Below, one piece after another: positions 1-9,901 of a stretch of DNA of 48,845 nt (the first letter of the stretch is position 1; every line of letters starts with the position of its first letter). The notes below the pieces were generated by a model. That model searched no databases. It was not told the origin of the DNA and saw only the letters and a program-made list of their open reading frames with translations. The stretch lies in contig NZ_RDQR01000021.1 in NCBI RefSeq assembly GCF_003703835.1, forward strand, positions 1-48,845, in the 5' to 3' direction. This DNA comes from Auritidibacter ignavus. GTDB lineage: Bacteria; Actinomycetota; Actinomycetes; Actinomycetales; Micrococcaceae. The translations under genes were made by a program, and so were the position numbers.

Positions 1-18
1 GCCAGCTAACCCAAGTTT

Positions 19-126
19 TCGCGCTCAAACTAGCTGAGGCACGACACTGCAGCCACGCGACCTCTCGCGCTCACGATCTGTGAGGCACGACTTACCCTTC
101 GCGCTCAGTTTGACATGAGGCACTAC
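19..126. repeat. Three imperfect repeats, IS-end-like
   Basis: Three units of the form TCGCGCTCA, 7-8 variable bases, TGAGGCAC begin at 19, 65 and 99. The third contains TTGACATGAGGCACT. The reverse complement of that 15-mer is present at 45413-45427, beside the decayed transposase, and a TGTGAGGCACGAC unit like the second lies at 46831 on the other side of that transposase. I infer that this is the terminal repeat region, or a relic, of an element of the same family lying to the left of the window. No gene is seen in 1-175. Confidence 0.5.
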
Positions 127-175
127 GGTCTGGTCGCCGTGGGAGCGTCTACCGGGCTCTCTTGCGCCAGGAAGG

Positions 176-691
176 CTACCGTTCGACATCAAAATATGAG
201 ATGTTGCTGGGACCGTCTTCGTAGTACCAGCAATCATTCACGCCACCATTGGTTCCTAGCCCATCGGTTCGGACCTGGACGTCGTAGTAACTAGTCAGAT
301 CTGAGGGGCTGGAATCAATTTGTTCGCCGATGGCCTCAGGGCCAATGATGACTGTTTTCCATCCCACCACCGCATAATTATCGGCCAGCACCTGCACCGC
401 ACAGGAGACCGTGGCGTCGTGCTCTTTAGTGAGCTGGAAGCGAACAGTGGCATGATCTTCGGAGACGATGTCGAAGCCCACGTCTTTATAGCTCAATCGG
501 TCTTCGGTCATCGAGTAGGTCCACACACCGGCGAGCGCTACGGCTAGAATGAGAGCCGTCACCGCAATAATGATCCCCCAACGACGCCGTCGCTCCTGCC
601 TTTCAGGCGAGTTCTTACTTTGGGAGCGACCATAACGATTGGCTAAGCTATCAGAAGCCGATGCCTGCGCCGGAACTGGGCTATTGACCAT
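176..691 (-). CDS. DUF4307 family membrane protein
   Basis: About 171 residues. A charged, Arg-rich N-terminal tail is followed by one membrane segment near residues 38-60 and an extracytoplasmic domain ending in an aspartate-rich, Trp/Tyr-containing tail. The family has no assigned function. Its position divergent from mca matches Rv1081c-Rv1082 of M. tuberculosis, which supports the assignment. I chose the ATG at 691 because the longer reading frame would overlap the mca start region and adds a non-family-like extension. The greA gene that commonly follows in actinobacteria is not present; IS-like repeats lie there instead. Confidence 0.75.
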   Translation of the reverse strand: MVNSPVPAQASASDSLANRYGRSQSKNSPERQERRRRWGIIIAVTALILAVALAGVWTYSMTEDRLSYKDVGFDIVSEDHATVRFQLTKEHDATVSCAVQVLADNYAVVGWKTVIIGPEAIGEQIDSSPSDLTSYYDVQVRTDGLGTNGGVNDCWYYEDGPSNISYFDVER

Positions 692-745
692 AGACTTAAA
701 CTCTACCCAGCCACGGCGTAGCACAGCCAATGTGACCGCGAAGCA

Positions 746-1831
746 GTGGATCAGGAGTACAGACAACTCGTGAGCGTTTCAACACAACAAAGGTCCGGAT
801 CATCGCAACACCCAGAGTTTGGTGTGCCCGTAGGATCCGAGGACTACGGTAGCACGCAGCCGAGTGACTATCAGCGTCCAGAAGCCACCGATGTTCCGCC
901 CTCCCAAGGGTTGCGCCTGATGGCTGTTCACGCACACCCTGATGATGAATCCTCCAAGGGGGCGGCGATGATGGCAGCATATGAGGATGCCGGTGCTGAC
1001 GTCATGGTGGCATTGTGCACCTCGGGAGAAGCTGGGTCGTTGCTGAACCAGCACTACCAGGGTGACGTTGCCCGTTTGCACCGAGACATGACCGCGGTAC
1101 GGCGAGTCGAGATGGAAGAGTCCTCTCAAGCGCTTGGCATAGACTACCGCTGGCTCGGGTTTATTGATTCGGGCCTGCCAGAAGGCGACCCAGTTCCCGA
1201 ACTACCCTATGGGGTTTTTGCCAATTCTGATCGTGATACTCAGGTCGCGGTGCTAGTACGACTGATTCGAGAGTTTCGCCCCCATGTGTTGATTTCCTAT
1301 GATGAGATCGGTGGCTACCCCCACCCCGATCACCTGCGCGCTCACGAGATCACCGTCAAGGCGTATCAAAGCTCAGGCGATCCGCAAGCCTATCCGGGCA
1401 CAGGGCAAGCGTGGGAAGTATCCAAGCTGTACTACGACCGGGCTTTCAACCCGGATAAATATTTTGCCCTGCACAAAGCCTATGAAGCCTCCGGCCAGAC
1501 CTCGCCTTATGCGGATCGCATTCAGTGGTACGAGCGGTTGCAATCCGGTGAAGACCCGGACGCGTGGCGGTTGACCAAGCACCAGGTCACCACACAGATT
1601 CCAGTGGGGAACTACCTGGACCGTCGCGATGCTGCACTACGGGCTCATGCCACGCAGATCGATCCGCACGGGTTCTTCTTCACCCCCCACGACATTGTGC
1701 GGGATGCCTGGCCCTGGGAAGACTACGTGCTGATTGACTCGCGCGTACCAACTCACCTGCCCGAAACCGACCTGTTCTCCGGTCTGCGCACCCCCACCCC
1801 AGACCAGGCAGATCAGGGAAACGAGGCCTGA
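746..1831 (+). CDS. mca: Mycothiol S-conjugate amidase
   Basis: A zinc-dependent amidase of the LmbE/PIG-L fold. It cleaves mycothiol S-conjugates to release a mercapturic acid for export and glucosaminyl-inositol for recycling, so it is a detoxification enzyme of the mycothiol system. The AHPDD zinc motif lies near residues 63-67 and the third-ligand region YPHPDH near residues 191-196. The length and the absence of an MshB-type context favour Mca over the deacetylase MshB. The start is uncertain: GTG at 746 and GTG at 770 are both possible and neither has a strong ribosome binding site. The conserved part begins around residue 56. The stop overlaps the next ATG, so the two genes are translationally coupled. 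Confidence 0.88.
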   Translation: MDQEYRQLVSVSTQQRSGSSQHPEFGVPVGSEDYGSTQPSDYQRPEATDVPPSQGLRLMAVHAHPDDESSKGAAMMAAYEDAGADVMVALCTSGEAGSLLNQHYQGDVARLHRDMTAVRRVEMEESSQALGIDYRWLGFIDSGLPEGDPVPELPYGVFANSDRDTQVAVLVRLIREFRPHVLISYDEIGGYPHPDHLRAHEITVKAYQSSGDPQAYPGTGQAWEVSKLYYDRAFNPDKYFALHKAYEASGQTSPYADRIQWYERLQSGEDPDAWRLTKHQVTTQIPVGNYLDRRDAALRAHATQIDPHGFFFTPHDIVRDAWPWEDYVLIDSRVPTHLPETDLFSGLRTPTPDQADQGNEA

Positions 1832-2202
1832 TGACAACTGCCCTGCAGACCGCGGTCCTGCTGGCCGCTGAGGAATCGAACTTGCGCCCCGGACTCGACC
1901 AGGAAGAGGTCACTCCGGGTATTGAAGGGTTCCTGCTGACCTTTCTGATGGTGGCGCTGTCCGTGGTGGTTATCCGCATGATGGTGCGCTCGGTCCGCAA
2001 AGTGAAGCTACGTTCCAAAACCGCCGAAGATATGCTGGTGGAGCGAAACCAGCCAAGACTTTCTGAGAAACAACGCCAGCGCCCTGAGATCGACGAGCTT
2101 AGCCCTGACCGTCTCGGAATGATGCGCAAGAAGTACCCCGGCTATTTGGACTCGCCTCCGCTCGAGCCACAAGAGCCTGAATCTGGGCGGGAGCATCGCT
2201 AG
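1831..2202 (+). CDS. Small membrane protein downstream of mca
   Basis: 123 residues with one clear hydrophobic segment near residues 31-50, followed by a basic, cytoplasm-type tail containing a KKYPGYLDSPP stretch. It overlaps the mca stop (ATGA) and is followed closely by uppS, so it very likely belongs to the same operon. Its position corresponds to Rv1083 in M. tuberculosis, which is also uncharacterised. I do not recognise a catalytic motif. A role supporting a neighbouring envelope enzyme would be a guess. Confidence 0.7.
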   Translation: MTTALQTAVLLAAEESNLRPGLDQEEVTPGIEGFLLTFLMVALSVVVIRMMVRSVRKVKLRSKTAEDMLVERNQPRLSEKQRQRPEIDELSPDRLGMMRKKYPGYLDSPPLEPQEPESGREHR

Positions 2203-2211
2203 AGTTGGGGT

Positions 2212-2991
2212 ATGGACTATCCCGACCTGTTTTATCGACTTTACGAGCGCCGGTTAACTCAAGGCCTTGACGCCTCCCGTTTGCCCGGGCATATCGGTGT
2301 CGTCCTGGACGGCAACCGGCGCTGGGCGAAAGCCGCGGGGGAGCCTACTGCCCGGGGTCACCAAGCTGGTGCCGATAAGATCCTCGAGTTTTTGGGGTGG
2401 AGCGCAGAGATCGGGATCCCAATGGTGACTCTCTATATGCTCTCCACCGATAATCTGAATCGGGATGCCTCCGAGCTGAGGTCCCTGGTCGCTATTATTT
2501 CCGATACGCTCAAACGGCTGGAAGAAGGCGAAATCAACGGTCGGCCGATCAAAGTCCAACCCGTGGGGTCGACCGAGATTTTGCCAGCATCGCTCTCCGA
2601 ACAAATCCGTCACCTTACGCGGCGCGGTGCCCAACACAATGAATCCGGGATGCACGTGAACGTGGCAGTCGGTTACGGCGGTCGTCAAGAAATCGTGGAC
2701 GGGGTCAAAGAGCTTCTAATCGAAGCCGAAGAACAAGGCCAAACCCCCGGTGACGTGGCGGAAAAACTCAGCATCGAAGAAATCTCGAATCGACTGTACA
2801 CCCGAGGTCTTCCGGACCCCGACCTGGTGATTCGGACCTCCGGTGAACAGCGACTCTCCGGATTTTTGATGTGGCAGTCAGCCTACGCCGAATTTTACTT
2901 TTGTGAAGCTCTATGGCCTGATTTTCGGCGGGTTGATTTCCTGCGTGCCCTGCGTGATTATGCCTCACGACAGCGCCGGTACGGGAGTTAA
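2212..2991 (+). CDS. uppS: Short-chain-type cis-prenyl diphosphate synthase
   Basis: 259 residues of the UppS/cis-prenyltransferase family, which condenses isopentenyl diphosphate in Z configuration onto allylic diphosphates for polyprenyl carrier lipids. The signature GVVLDGNRRWA contains the catalytic Asp near residue 33. The C-terminal part has DLVIRTSGEQRLSGFL and the aromatic/acidic YAEFYF stretch. The position downstream of mca matches Rv1086, which makes Z,E-farnesyl diphosphate, so this copy may make a short product rather than decaprenyl or undecaprenyl diphosphate. Product length is inferred from synteny only. The ATG start has a GGGGT sequence upstream. Confidence 0.9.
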   Translation: MDYPDLFYRLYERRLTQGLDASRLPGHIGVVLDGNRRWAKAAGEPTARGHQAGADKILEFLGWSAEIGIPMVTLYMLSTDNLNRDASELRSLVAIISDTLKRLEEGEINGRPIKVQPVGSTEILPASLSEQIRHLTRRGAQHNESGMHVNVAVGYGGRQEIVDGVKELLIEAEEQGQTPGDVAEKLSIEEISNRLYTRGLPDPDLVIRTSGEQRLSGFLMWQSAYAEFYFCEALWPDFRRVDFLRALRDYASRQRRYGS

Positions 2992-3132
2992 AGCCACAGC
3001 TGCGCACCTGCGGGATTCACCGGGAGTTCATGTCCTGGTTAGCTCTTTCTCACTGAATGCCCGTACCCTCTGACTCGTCAGGAAAGGTACGTAACCGAGA
3101 GACCTCTTACATTAACGGCAGGAGCTTCCACC

Positions 3133-4518
3133 GTGTCGCTTACCCCTCCCCGTTCTGTTTCCGTTCCGCAGACCACGGCGGCAGAACACAATATCGACCA
3201 AAACCAACAGACCCCAGCATCAGAAACCGAGGTCAGGACTTATCTCCTGGATACCTCGGTTTTGTTGTCTGACCCGCACGCTCTGCTGCGGTTCGCCGAG
3301 CACAAAGTCGTGTTACCGATCGTGGTCATTTCTGAGCTGGAGAAGAAACGTCACGACCCGGAACTAGGTTATTTTGCCCGCTCAGCATTACGGTTGTTGG
3401 ACGATCTACGCGTCCAACATGGGTCGCTAAACCAGCCGGTCCCGCTCAATGACGAAGGCGGTCAACTGGTGGTCGAGCTCAACCACATTTCGGTCGACGT
3501 TTTGCCCTATGGCTTCCGTGGCACTGATAACGATTCCCGCATCCTCGCGGTGGCTCAGAACCTCTCGGATGAAGGTGAACGCGTCACCGTCGTGTCCAAA
3601 GACCTACCCATGCGTGTCAAAGCCTCCTCCATGGGGCTGGAAGCCGATGAATACCGCAACGAACTGGTCAAATCTTCCGGGTGGACCGGCTTGGACCGCC
3701 TGGACGTCACCGACGAGCAGCTCTCCCAGCTTTACTCCGGAGAGAACCTGCTGGATGATCGTGTGGCAGAGATGCCCATCAACACCGGGCTGGTTCTCAA
3801 CTCCGGTACTGGCTCTGGACTAGGGCGCGTCACCGAAGACCACCAGATTCAACTGGTCAAAGGTGACACCGAAGTCTTCGGCGTGCACGGTCGCTCAGCC
3901 GAACAGCGTCTAGCCATCGACCTGCTCAACGATCCCAGTGTCGGGATTGTTTCGCTGGGCGGTCGCGCCGGCACCGGTAAGTCGGCGCTGGCACTGTGTG
4001 CAGGTTTGGAAGCAGTGTTGGAACGTGGCGACCACCGCAAGGTCGTGGTCTTCCGTCCGCTCTACGCAGTGGGCGGACAGGACCTGGGATACTTGCCCGG
4101 TTCAGAGGGTGAGAAGATGTCTCCGTGGGCCCAGGCGGTCTTTGACACCCTCGGAGCGTTGGTGTCTCCGACCGTGATGGATGAAGTCATCGAGCGCGAA
4201 TTACTTGAGGTTTTGCCCTTGACTCATATTCGCGGCCGGTCTCTGCACGAGTCGTGGGTGGTGGTCGATGAGGCCCAATCATTGGAGCGCAATGTGCTAC
4301 TCACGGTGCTGTCCCGGATCGGGCAGAACTCCAAAGTCGTGCTGACCCATGACGTAGCGCAGCGCGATAACCTGCGTGTGGGCCGTCACGACGGTATTGC
4401 TGCAGTTGTCGAGACGCTGAAGGATAACCCGTTATTCGGCCACATCACGCTGACCCGTTCGGAGCGCTCACCGATTGCAGCGCTGGTGACTGAACTACTT
4501 GAAGACCGCATGCACTAA
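3133..4518 (+). CDS. PhoH-family PIN-ATPase (PhoH2-type)
   Basis: 461 residues with an N-terminal PIN ribonuclease domain (about 35-185; DTSVLLSDP carries the first acidic residue) fused to a C-terminal PhoH ATPase/helicase domain (about 255-455). Walker A is GRAGTGKSA near residue 280 and Walker B is VVVDEAQSL near residue 376. PhoH2-type fusions are RNA helicase/RNases found widely in actinobacteria. The GTG at 3133 is chosen as start; an ATG-initiated frame at 3057 is an overlapping shadow. It converges on the rhomboid gene. Confidence 0.9.
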   Translation: MSLTPPRSVSVPQTTAAEHNIDQNQQTPASETEVRTYLLDTSVLLSDPHALLRFAEHKVVLPIVVISELEKKRHDPELGYFARSALRLLDDLRVQHGSLNQPVPLNDEGGQLVVELNHISVDVLPYGFRGTDNDSRILAVAQNLSDEGERVTVVSKDLPMRVKASSMGLEADEYRNELVKSSGWTGLDRLDVTDEQLSQLYSGENLLDDRVAEMPINTGLVLNSGTGSGLGRVTEDHQIQLVKGDTEVFGVHGRSAEQRLAIDLLNDPSVGIVSLGGRAGTGKSALALCAGLEAVLERGDHRKVVVFRPLYAVGGQDLGYLPGSEGEKMSPWAQAVFDTLGALVSPTVMDEVIERELLEVLPLTHIRGRSLHESWVVVDEAQSLERNVLLTVLSRIGQNSKVVLTHDVAQRDNLRVGRHDGIAAVVETLKDNPLFGHITLTRSERSPIAALVTELLEDRMH

Positions 4519-4561
4519 GCCCCGGGCCGCAGCCCCACACATCGTACACAAGCCAGGCAGG

Positions 4562-5233
4562 TCAGGACACGATACGTCGGGCCTGCTTGGCTTCTTTTAA
4601 CGCCTTGCGTTCAGCCCGGATATCTTTGGTGAGCGTCAGCGCGGCCACGATGCCGGCAATCACCCCGCCCAGGTGTCCTTGCCAGGACACACCTGCCTGC
4701 GGGAACAATCCCCATACCAGTCCGGCATAGCCGATAATCGTGATCACCGAGATCAGCATGGCCCAGAATTTACGGACCAAGATGCCGTAGATCATCAAGA
4801 ACGCGGCATAACCGTAGATCACCCCGGACGCGCCAGTATGCACCGAGTTGGAACCGCCGATCAGCCACGTGATGACACCGGAAATCAGCCAAATCTGAAG
4901 GGTCACCTGACCATACTTGCGCGTGATCACCGCCAGGAGTGTGCCCAGGATGATCCAGGGCACCGTATTGGAGAGCAGATGAGAAAAACTAAAGTGCAGC
5001 ACCGGAGCGGCGGCAATCCCGACCAACCCCTCGAGACTGCGTGGTTGAATACCGGCGGCATTCGATAATGCATACCCGGTGACGGCGTTGATGATCTGCA
5101 AAACCCACATGACCGCCAGCGGCACCAAGACCGGGGCCCACGCCCACAGAATGCGACGGGTTAGGGAATTGTCATCGCTGGACTGCTCGCGTGACTCGGC
5201 GGATTCATCTGTACGGGAACGAAAAAGGGCCAT
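4562..5233 (-). CDS. Rhomboid family intramembrane serine protease
   Basis: 223 residues with six or so membrane segments. The catalytic dyad is visible as Ser136 in GASGVIYGY and His187 in WQGHLGG, and the HLLSNT motif of rhomboids is near residues 85-90. It should cleave transmembrane substrates inside the membrane; the substrate is unknown. The N-terminal 25 residues are acidic and probably cytoplasmic. It is transcribed divergently from the prepilin peptidase gene and convergently with phoH. Confidence 0.87.
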   Translation of the reverse strand: MALFRSRTDESAESREQSSDDNSLTRRILWAWAPVLVPLAVMWVLQIINAVTGYALSNAAGIQPRSLEGLVGIAAAPVLHFSFSHLLSNTVPWIILGTLLAVITRKYGQVTLQIWLISGVITWLIGGSNSVHTGASGVIYGYAAFLMIYGILVRKFWAMLISVITIIGYAGLVWGLFPQAGVSWQGHLGGVIAGIVAALTLTKDIRAERKALKEAKQARRIVS

Positions 5234-5374
5234 AACCGGTCCGATCCTTCAGGGGACAACAAAGGGTAGGTGAGTTTCTAGTGTCCAGTCTACTGAGAAC
5301 TCCCTACCAGTCAGCTGTGGCGAGATACCCACAGGGGGCGCACTCGCGCTCGTGAGACCGCATGTCTCTTCGGT

Positions 5375-5908
5375 ATGCTCGCAACTGTGTTCAGCCTGCT
5401 GTCGGAAATGACCTTCTCAGCCCACACCCCGGGGTTCGTGTGGCTGTGCTGTGTCATCGCGATGCTGATCTATGTGGTCAGCTGCATCGTGTTGTTCACG
5501 GTTGATGTGCGGCAACACCGGCTACCCAACGGGTGGACTGCGACCTTGGCCATCGGTGCAGTGGCCTTCTTAGGCGTGAGCACGTTGATCGCTCCGCAGG
5601 ATTCTGTAGCCCATGGCAGACTAGCCACGATGGTCGTGGGCTTGTTCGGATATCCCGCGGTGATGTTTGTGTTGCATCTGATCACCCGGGGTGGCTTGGG
5701 CATGGGGGATGTGAAACTTGCCGCCGGGCTGGGCGCCTATACCGGTTTTGTCGGCTGGGAAGCCACGGTGGTGGCGCTAGTGTTGGGCTTCGTGTTGGGT
5801 GGCCTCATTTCCCTGGTTGCGGTGGTGTTCACCTCGGCGACCTGGGCCTCACGCATTCCGTTCGGGCCAGCGATGATCCTCGCAGCCACCTTCGCTTTGC
5901 TGGGATAA
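5375..5908 (+). CDS. A24 prepilin peptidase, short form
   Basis: 177 residues, membrane-embedded aspartic peptidase. The two catalytic aspartates are seen at about residue 44 (FTVDVRQHRLPN) and 112 (GLGMGDVK). The N-terminal methyltransferase domain of PilD is absent, as is usual for TadV/CpaA-type enzymes that process Flp or other type IV pilin precursors. No pilus genes are next to it, so its substrates must be elsewhere. The start is at an ATG with weak upstream signals. Confidence 0.82.
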   Translation: MLATVFSLLSEMTFSAHTPGFVWLCCVIAMLIYVVSCIVLFTVDVRQHRLPNGWTATLAIGAVAFLGVSTLIAPQDSVAHGRLATMVVGLFGYPAVMFVLHLITRGGLGMGDVKLAAGLGAYTGFVGWEATVVALVLGFVLGGLISLVAVVFTSATWASRIPFGPAMILAATFALLG

Positions 5909-5968
5909 ATGTCACCTGGGGCTCCAGAGGCGATGTGTCCTAGCACGAACACCGGTTCTGATCCTAGA

Positions 5969-5985
5969 GTGGACATCACGTCCAC
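5969..5985. promoter_or_regulatory. Short palindrome upstream of the M20 gene
   Basis: GTGGAC and GTCCAC arms flank a five-base loop 55 bases upstream of the amidohydrolase start. It could be an operator or a small RNA hairpin in the leader; nothing distinguishes the two. Confidence 0.25.
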
Positions 5986-6039
5986 CGACGCCTGTCGGGT
6001 CCACTATTCCGATGACCGACTTTTTGGAGGGTTGCCATC

Positions 6040-7290
6040 ATGTCATCAGCTCTTTCTGCTCTGTTCGATGACCTGAAAGACATCGTTGCCCAACGTACTG
6101 AGCTCTATCAACACCTGCACCGCAACCCTGAACTGAGTATGCAGGAACACGACACCGCCAACACTATTGACAAAGAGCTCTCCGACCTGGGGTTGGAGAC
6201 ACAGCGTATTGGTGGCACGGGAGTCGTGGCGGTCATCACGAACGGCCCGGGTCCGACCGTGCTGGCCCGGGCAGACATCGACGGACTACCGGTGACCGAG
6301 AACACCGGGTTGGATTACACCTCGGAACGTGAGGGCGTGATGCACGCCTGCGGTCACGATATGCATATGGCCACGTTGTTCGGAGCCATCGATGTGCTAC
6401 TCCAACACCGCGACGCCTGGTCCGGAACCTACATCGCCCTCTTCCAGCCTGGAGAAGAAAAAGCTGCAGGAGCCAAAGCCATGGTTGAAGACGGCTTGGT
6501 CGACAAGATCCCGACCCCCGATGTGTGCTTTGGCCAGCACGTGATGGTTTTTGAAGCCGGACATATCGGCGTCGTTGCCGGCCCGGTCATGTCGGCCGCC
6601 GATTCGGTGAAGATCACCGTCCACGGTCGAGGCGCCCACGGATCCTTGCCCCAAAACTCCATCGACCCGGTCGTGATCGCCGCGACGATCGTGTTGCGTT
6701 TGCAGACCTTGGTCTCGCGGGAGATCTCCCCCTCCGACTTTGGTGTGGTGACCGTCGGCGCGCTCAACGCTGGGTCCAGTGCCAACATCATTCCTGATAA
6801 AGCCGAGCTCCGTCTTAATCTGCGCACCTACGACAGTGCGGTGCGTGACAAACTGGTGGCCGGCATCGATCGTATTGTACAGGCCGAATGCGAGGCTGCT
6901 GGAGTTGAGAAAGAACCGGAGATTGAATACTACGACCAGTTCCCGCTGACCACCAACGACGAGAGCCTGACCGAGCGAGTGGCTGAGGCCTTTGAGCAGG
7001 TCTTTGAGGATGGTCAGGTGTTCCGTAGCGCGCGGGTGCCGGCCTCGGAGGACTTCAACATCATCCCTGATGCCTTCGGAGTGCCGTATCACTACTGGCA
7101 ACTTGGTGGCACCGACCCGAAGCTATTTCGCTCGAGTCTCGAAAACGGCACGTTGGTCGAAAACATCCCGGTCAACCACTCACCGGGTTTCGCTCCGGTC
7201 ATCGATCCCACGCTGGAAGCTGGCATCAAGGCGCACCTCGCAGCTGCGTTGACCTATTTGGGACAGGACCAAGCCCCCCCAAAGCTAGCG
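6040..7290 (+). CDS. M20 family metal-dependent amidohydrolase
   Basis: A zinc/cobalt aminoacylase- or hippurate-hydrolase-type M20D enzyme of about 415 residues. The metal-binding motif HACGHDMH lies at about 102-109, the PGEE catalytic/metal acids at about 137-140, and the dimerisation-domain motif GRGAHGSLP in the middle. The start has a clear GGAGG site. The open frame actually continues to 7656, adding a basic segment and a two-helix membrane tail not typical of the family. A C7 run at 7274-7280 precedes it; one C fewer would place a stop at TAG 7289-7291, close to the normal family end. I therefore give the enzyme the approximate end 7290 and list the tail separately. The substrate is unknown. 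Confidence 0.8.
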
Positions 7291-7335
7291 GATCGATCGT
7301 GTTCCCCCTCTCGTTCTGAACGTCGTGACGCGGTT

Positions 7336-7656
7336 ATGCTCCATGGCGTGAACTTTACTCCAGAGACGGCCGTTTCGGTCTCACAGATTGTCGTCATGCT
7401 ACTCGTCGCAACGATGCTGGGCCCTTGGGCCAAACAGGTCTTAGCACCGCAACGACGCCACCGGAGGCATCGGTGGTTGCAGGTGACCTCGTGGCTGTCC
7501 TACTTCTCGAAGGTTTTTGCGCTGTTTGGCTTGCTGATCAACATGCAGGCGGTGTCATTGCTGTTGGTCGCGCTATCCCACATGGGCGTATTTGCGCTCG
7601 CACAGCCTGATACCGCCGGGAGGAGACGTCCTCGGCGTGCGCTGATCAGCCAGTAG
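7336..7656 (+). CDS. Small two-helix membrane protein, or M20 C-terminal tail
   Basis: In the sequence as given, this stretch is in frame with the upstream amidohydrolase. It has an ATG at 7336 and a GTG at 7348, and encodes about 106 residues with two hydrophobic segments separated by a strongly basic Arg/His-rich loop, and an Arg-rich C terminus. Because M20 enzymes are soluble and end before this point, I favour a separate small membrane protein whose frame was joined by a homopolymer difference at 7274-7280. No ribosome binding site is obvious and no family is recognised. A genuine fusion cannot be ruled out. Confidence 0.4.
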   Translation: MLHGVNFTPETAVSVSQIVVMLLVATMLGPWAKQVLAPQRRHRRHRWLQVTSWLSYFSKVFALFGLLINMQAVSLLLVALSHMGVFALAQPDTAGRRRPRRALISQ

Positions 7657-7729
7657 GAACTCCACAGGCCCCGGAGCAGTAACGCTGTAGCGAACTGTTC
7701 GGAGCCTGCGGTGGTTGGTACGTGGTGAT

Positions 7730-7752
7730 CTCGGGACGATCCTGGTCCCGGG
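7730..7752. terminator. Hairpin between convergent M20 and fumC genes
   Basis: An 8-bp stem (CTCGGGAC with GTCCCGGG, one G-T pair) and a seven-base loop lie just before the fumC stop. The location between two convergent genes fits a bidirectional terminator; there is no T-run. Confidence 0.4.
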
Positions 7753-7756
7753 GAGC

Positions 7757-9184
7757 TTACTCGCCGGGGTGGGTCATCGACATCAAATCCAGGGCCTCGT
7801 CGAGCTGTTGTTCGGTAACGTCACCTCGGTCCACATAGCCCAGGGCAATAACGGCTTCACGCACGGTGACCTTTTCGTTCACGGCGTGCTTGGCGATCTT
7901 GGCAGCTGCTTCGTAGCCGATCAGCTTATTCAGCGGGGTCACGGTCGACGGGGACGCACCAGCCAAGAAGGCAGCGCGCTCAACGTTGGCCTGAATGCCA
8001 GCAATCATCTTCTCCGCCATGACCTTCGCAGAGTTGGACAGCAGCCGAATGGACTCCAGCAGGTTCGCTGACATGACCGGGATACCCACGTTGAGTTCGA
8101 ACGCACCGTTGGTAGCAGACAGCGACACAGTGGTGTCGTTACCGATCACCTGCGCGCACACCTGGATGACAGCCTCACAGATCACGGGGTTGACCTTGCC
8201 CGGCATGATGGAGGAACCCGGTTGAAGGTCCGGGATCGCGATTTCGCCCAGACCGGTGTTGGGGCCCGATCCCATCCAGCGCAGGTCGTTGTTGATCTTC
8301 ATCAGCGAGTAGGCGATATTGCGCAACTGTCCGGAGGCTTCCACCAGGCCGTCACGGTTGGCTTGAGCCTCGAAGTGGTTGCGAGCCTCGGTGATGGGCA
8401 GACCGGTTTGTTCCACTAAGAGCTCGATCACGCGCTGGGAGAAGCCCTTCGGGGTGTTGATCCCGGTACCGACGGCAGTACCGCCCTGGGGAACCTCGGC
8501 TACTCGGGGTAGCGAGGCGTCGATACGCTCGATGGCGTAGCGCACCTGAGCGGCATAGCCACCGAATTCCTGGCCCAAAGTCACCGGGGTGGCATCCATC
8601 AGGTGCGTCCGACCGGACTTGACGACCTCGGCGAATTCTTCAGCCTTGGTTTCGAGCGAGCTGGCCAGGATGTCCAAGGCCGGCTTGAGGTCGTTGATCA
8701 GCGCGCCGGTAACGGCGACGTGCACCGAGGTGGGGTAGACGTCGTTGGAAGACTGGGAGGCGTTGACGTGGTCGTTGGGGTGAACCTCGGTGTCCGAACC
8801 GGCCTCGGCCAGAGCGCGGGTGGCCAGAGTAGCGATGACCTCATTGGTGTTCATGTTTGAGGAGGTTCCGGAACCGGTCTGGAAGACATCGACCGGGAAG
8901 TGGTCGTCGTGTTCACCGGCAATGACCTGATCGGCTGCGGCAATGATGGCCTCGGCACGCTCGGCGTCGAGCACACCCAGTTCCTGATTGGTGCGGGCAG
9001 CGGCTTTTTTGACCTGCGCCAGGGCGTAAATGTTCTGCGGTTCGATCGGCTTGCCCGAAATCGGGAAGTTCTGCACGGCCCGCTGGGTCTGGGCTCGATA
9101 CAGCGCGTTGATGGGGACTTGAACCTCACCCATGGTGTCGTGTTCAGTGCGGTACTGTTGCTGGTCGTTGTGCTGTTTGGTCAT
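7757..9184 (-). CDS. fumC: Class II fumarate hydratase
   Basis: 475 residues, the expected length for iron-independent fumarase, which interconverts fumarate and malate in the TCA cycle. The fumarase/aspartase signature [11 protein letters not shown] is seen near residues 322-332, along with [14 protein letters not shown] and SSNDVYPT. It is transcribed in the same direction as the carbonic anhydrase and DUF4245 genes upstream. The fum-glpX-DUF4245 neighbourhood is the same as Rv1098c-Rv1100. Confidence 0.95.
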   Translation of the reverse strand: MTKQHNDQQQYRTEHDTMGEVQVPINALYRAQTQRAVQNFPISGKPIEPQNIYALAQVKKAAARTNQELGVLDAERAEAIIAAADQVIAGEHDDHFPVDVFQTGSGTSSNMNTNEVIATLATRALAEAGSDTEVHPNDHVNASQSSNDVYPTSVHVAVTGALINDLKPALDILASSLETKAEEFAEVVKSGRTHLMDATPVTLGQEFGGYAAQVRYAIERIDASLPRVAEVPQGGTAVGTGINTPKGFSQRVIELLVEQTGLPITEARNHFEAQANRDGLVEASGQLRNIAYSLMKINNDLRWMGSGPNTGLGEIAIPDLQPGSSIMPGKVNPVICEAVIQVCAQVIGNDTTVSLSATNGAFELNVGIPVMSANLLESIRLLSNSAKVMAEKMIAGIQANVERAAFLAGASPSTVTPLNKLIGYEAAAKIAKHAVNEKVTVREAVIALGYVDRGDVTEQQLDEALDLMSMTHPGE

Positions 9185-9256
9185 TGGTTGTGTCCTCTCT
9201 GACTGATCTGACGGATGTGACGGATCGAAGGGGGCCTGGAGTGGGGACGGTGGGGC

Positions 9257-9901
9257 TTAGGCAGTGACAGGTCCTAGCGTATCGCCGACCTGCACGGTGC
9301 CGTCGGCTAGCGAATAGGTCAGGGCCATCACCGCGGTGCGACCGGCTTCCACGGCCTCGGCCACCACCCGGTTGGAGTCAACCAGCCGATGGACCATCTG
9401 GTCGGTGTGTTCTAGCACGGTGCCGTCGACGTCGGTGATGCCGGCCTGGCGGGCCGCCATGACCGATGGCGTGATGCGCTCGACCAAAGAACGCAGAAAG
9501 CCACCGGGGACGGTGCCGGACTCATAGGACTCCACGGCGGTGGTGACTGCACCGCAAGAGTCGTGGCCCAGCACCACGATCAGCGGTATATTGAGCACCC
9601 CAACACCGAATTCCAATGAACCCAGCACGGCATCGTCGATGACTTGCCCGGCGGTGCGAATCACGAATACATCGCCGAGACCGACATCAAAAATAATCTC
9701 GGCAGCCAACCGCGAGTCAGCGCATCCGAAAATGATCGCAATGGGTTCTTGAGAGGTGGCCAGCTCTTGGCGACGGGCAGCATTCTGGTGCGGGTGGGTG
9801 ACTTGTCCGGAGACGAACCGGGCGTTGCCGTCTTTGAGCGCCTGCCATGCCTGATCAGGGGTCAGTGTAGCGTTGGCGTCCTCGGTGGGGGTATCGGTCA
9901 T
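9257..9901 (-). CDS. Beta-class carbonic anhydrase
   Basis: 214 residues. Zinc ligands and the catalytic Asp-Arg pair are visible: Cys60, Asp62 and Arg64 in CADSR, and His113 and Cys116 in GHDSCGA. It hydrates CO2 to bicarbonate for carboxylation reactions and pH balance. Its start codon overlaps the end of the DUF4245 gene (ATG with TGA), showing translational coupling. No membrane segment is present, so it is cytosolic. Confidence 0.92.
   Translation of the reverse strand: MTDTPTEDANATLTPDQAWQALKDGNARFVSGQVTHPHQNAARRQELATSQEPIAIIFGCADSRLAAEIIFDVGLGDVFVIRTAGQVIDDAVLGSLEFGVGVLNIPLIVVLGHDSCGAVTTAVESYESGTVPGGFLRSLVERITPSVMAARQAGITDVDGTVLEHTDQMVHRLVDSNRVVAEAVEAGRTAVMALTYSLADGTVQVGDTLGPVTA

Noticed and set aside
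19-126. Repeats at the left edge as a CRISPR array
   Set aside because: Only three units, uneven spacing (46 and 34 bases), units differ and no cas genes; matches IS-end units elsewhere in the window.
6397-7101. 234-residue minus-strand open frame within the M20 gene
   Set aside because: Shadow of a GC-rich gene with clear family motifs on the other strand.
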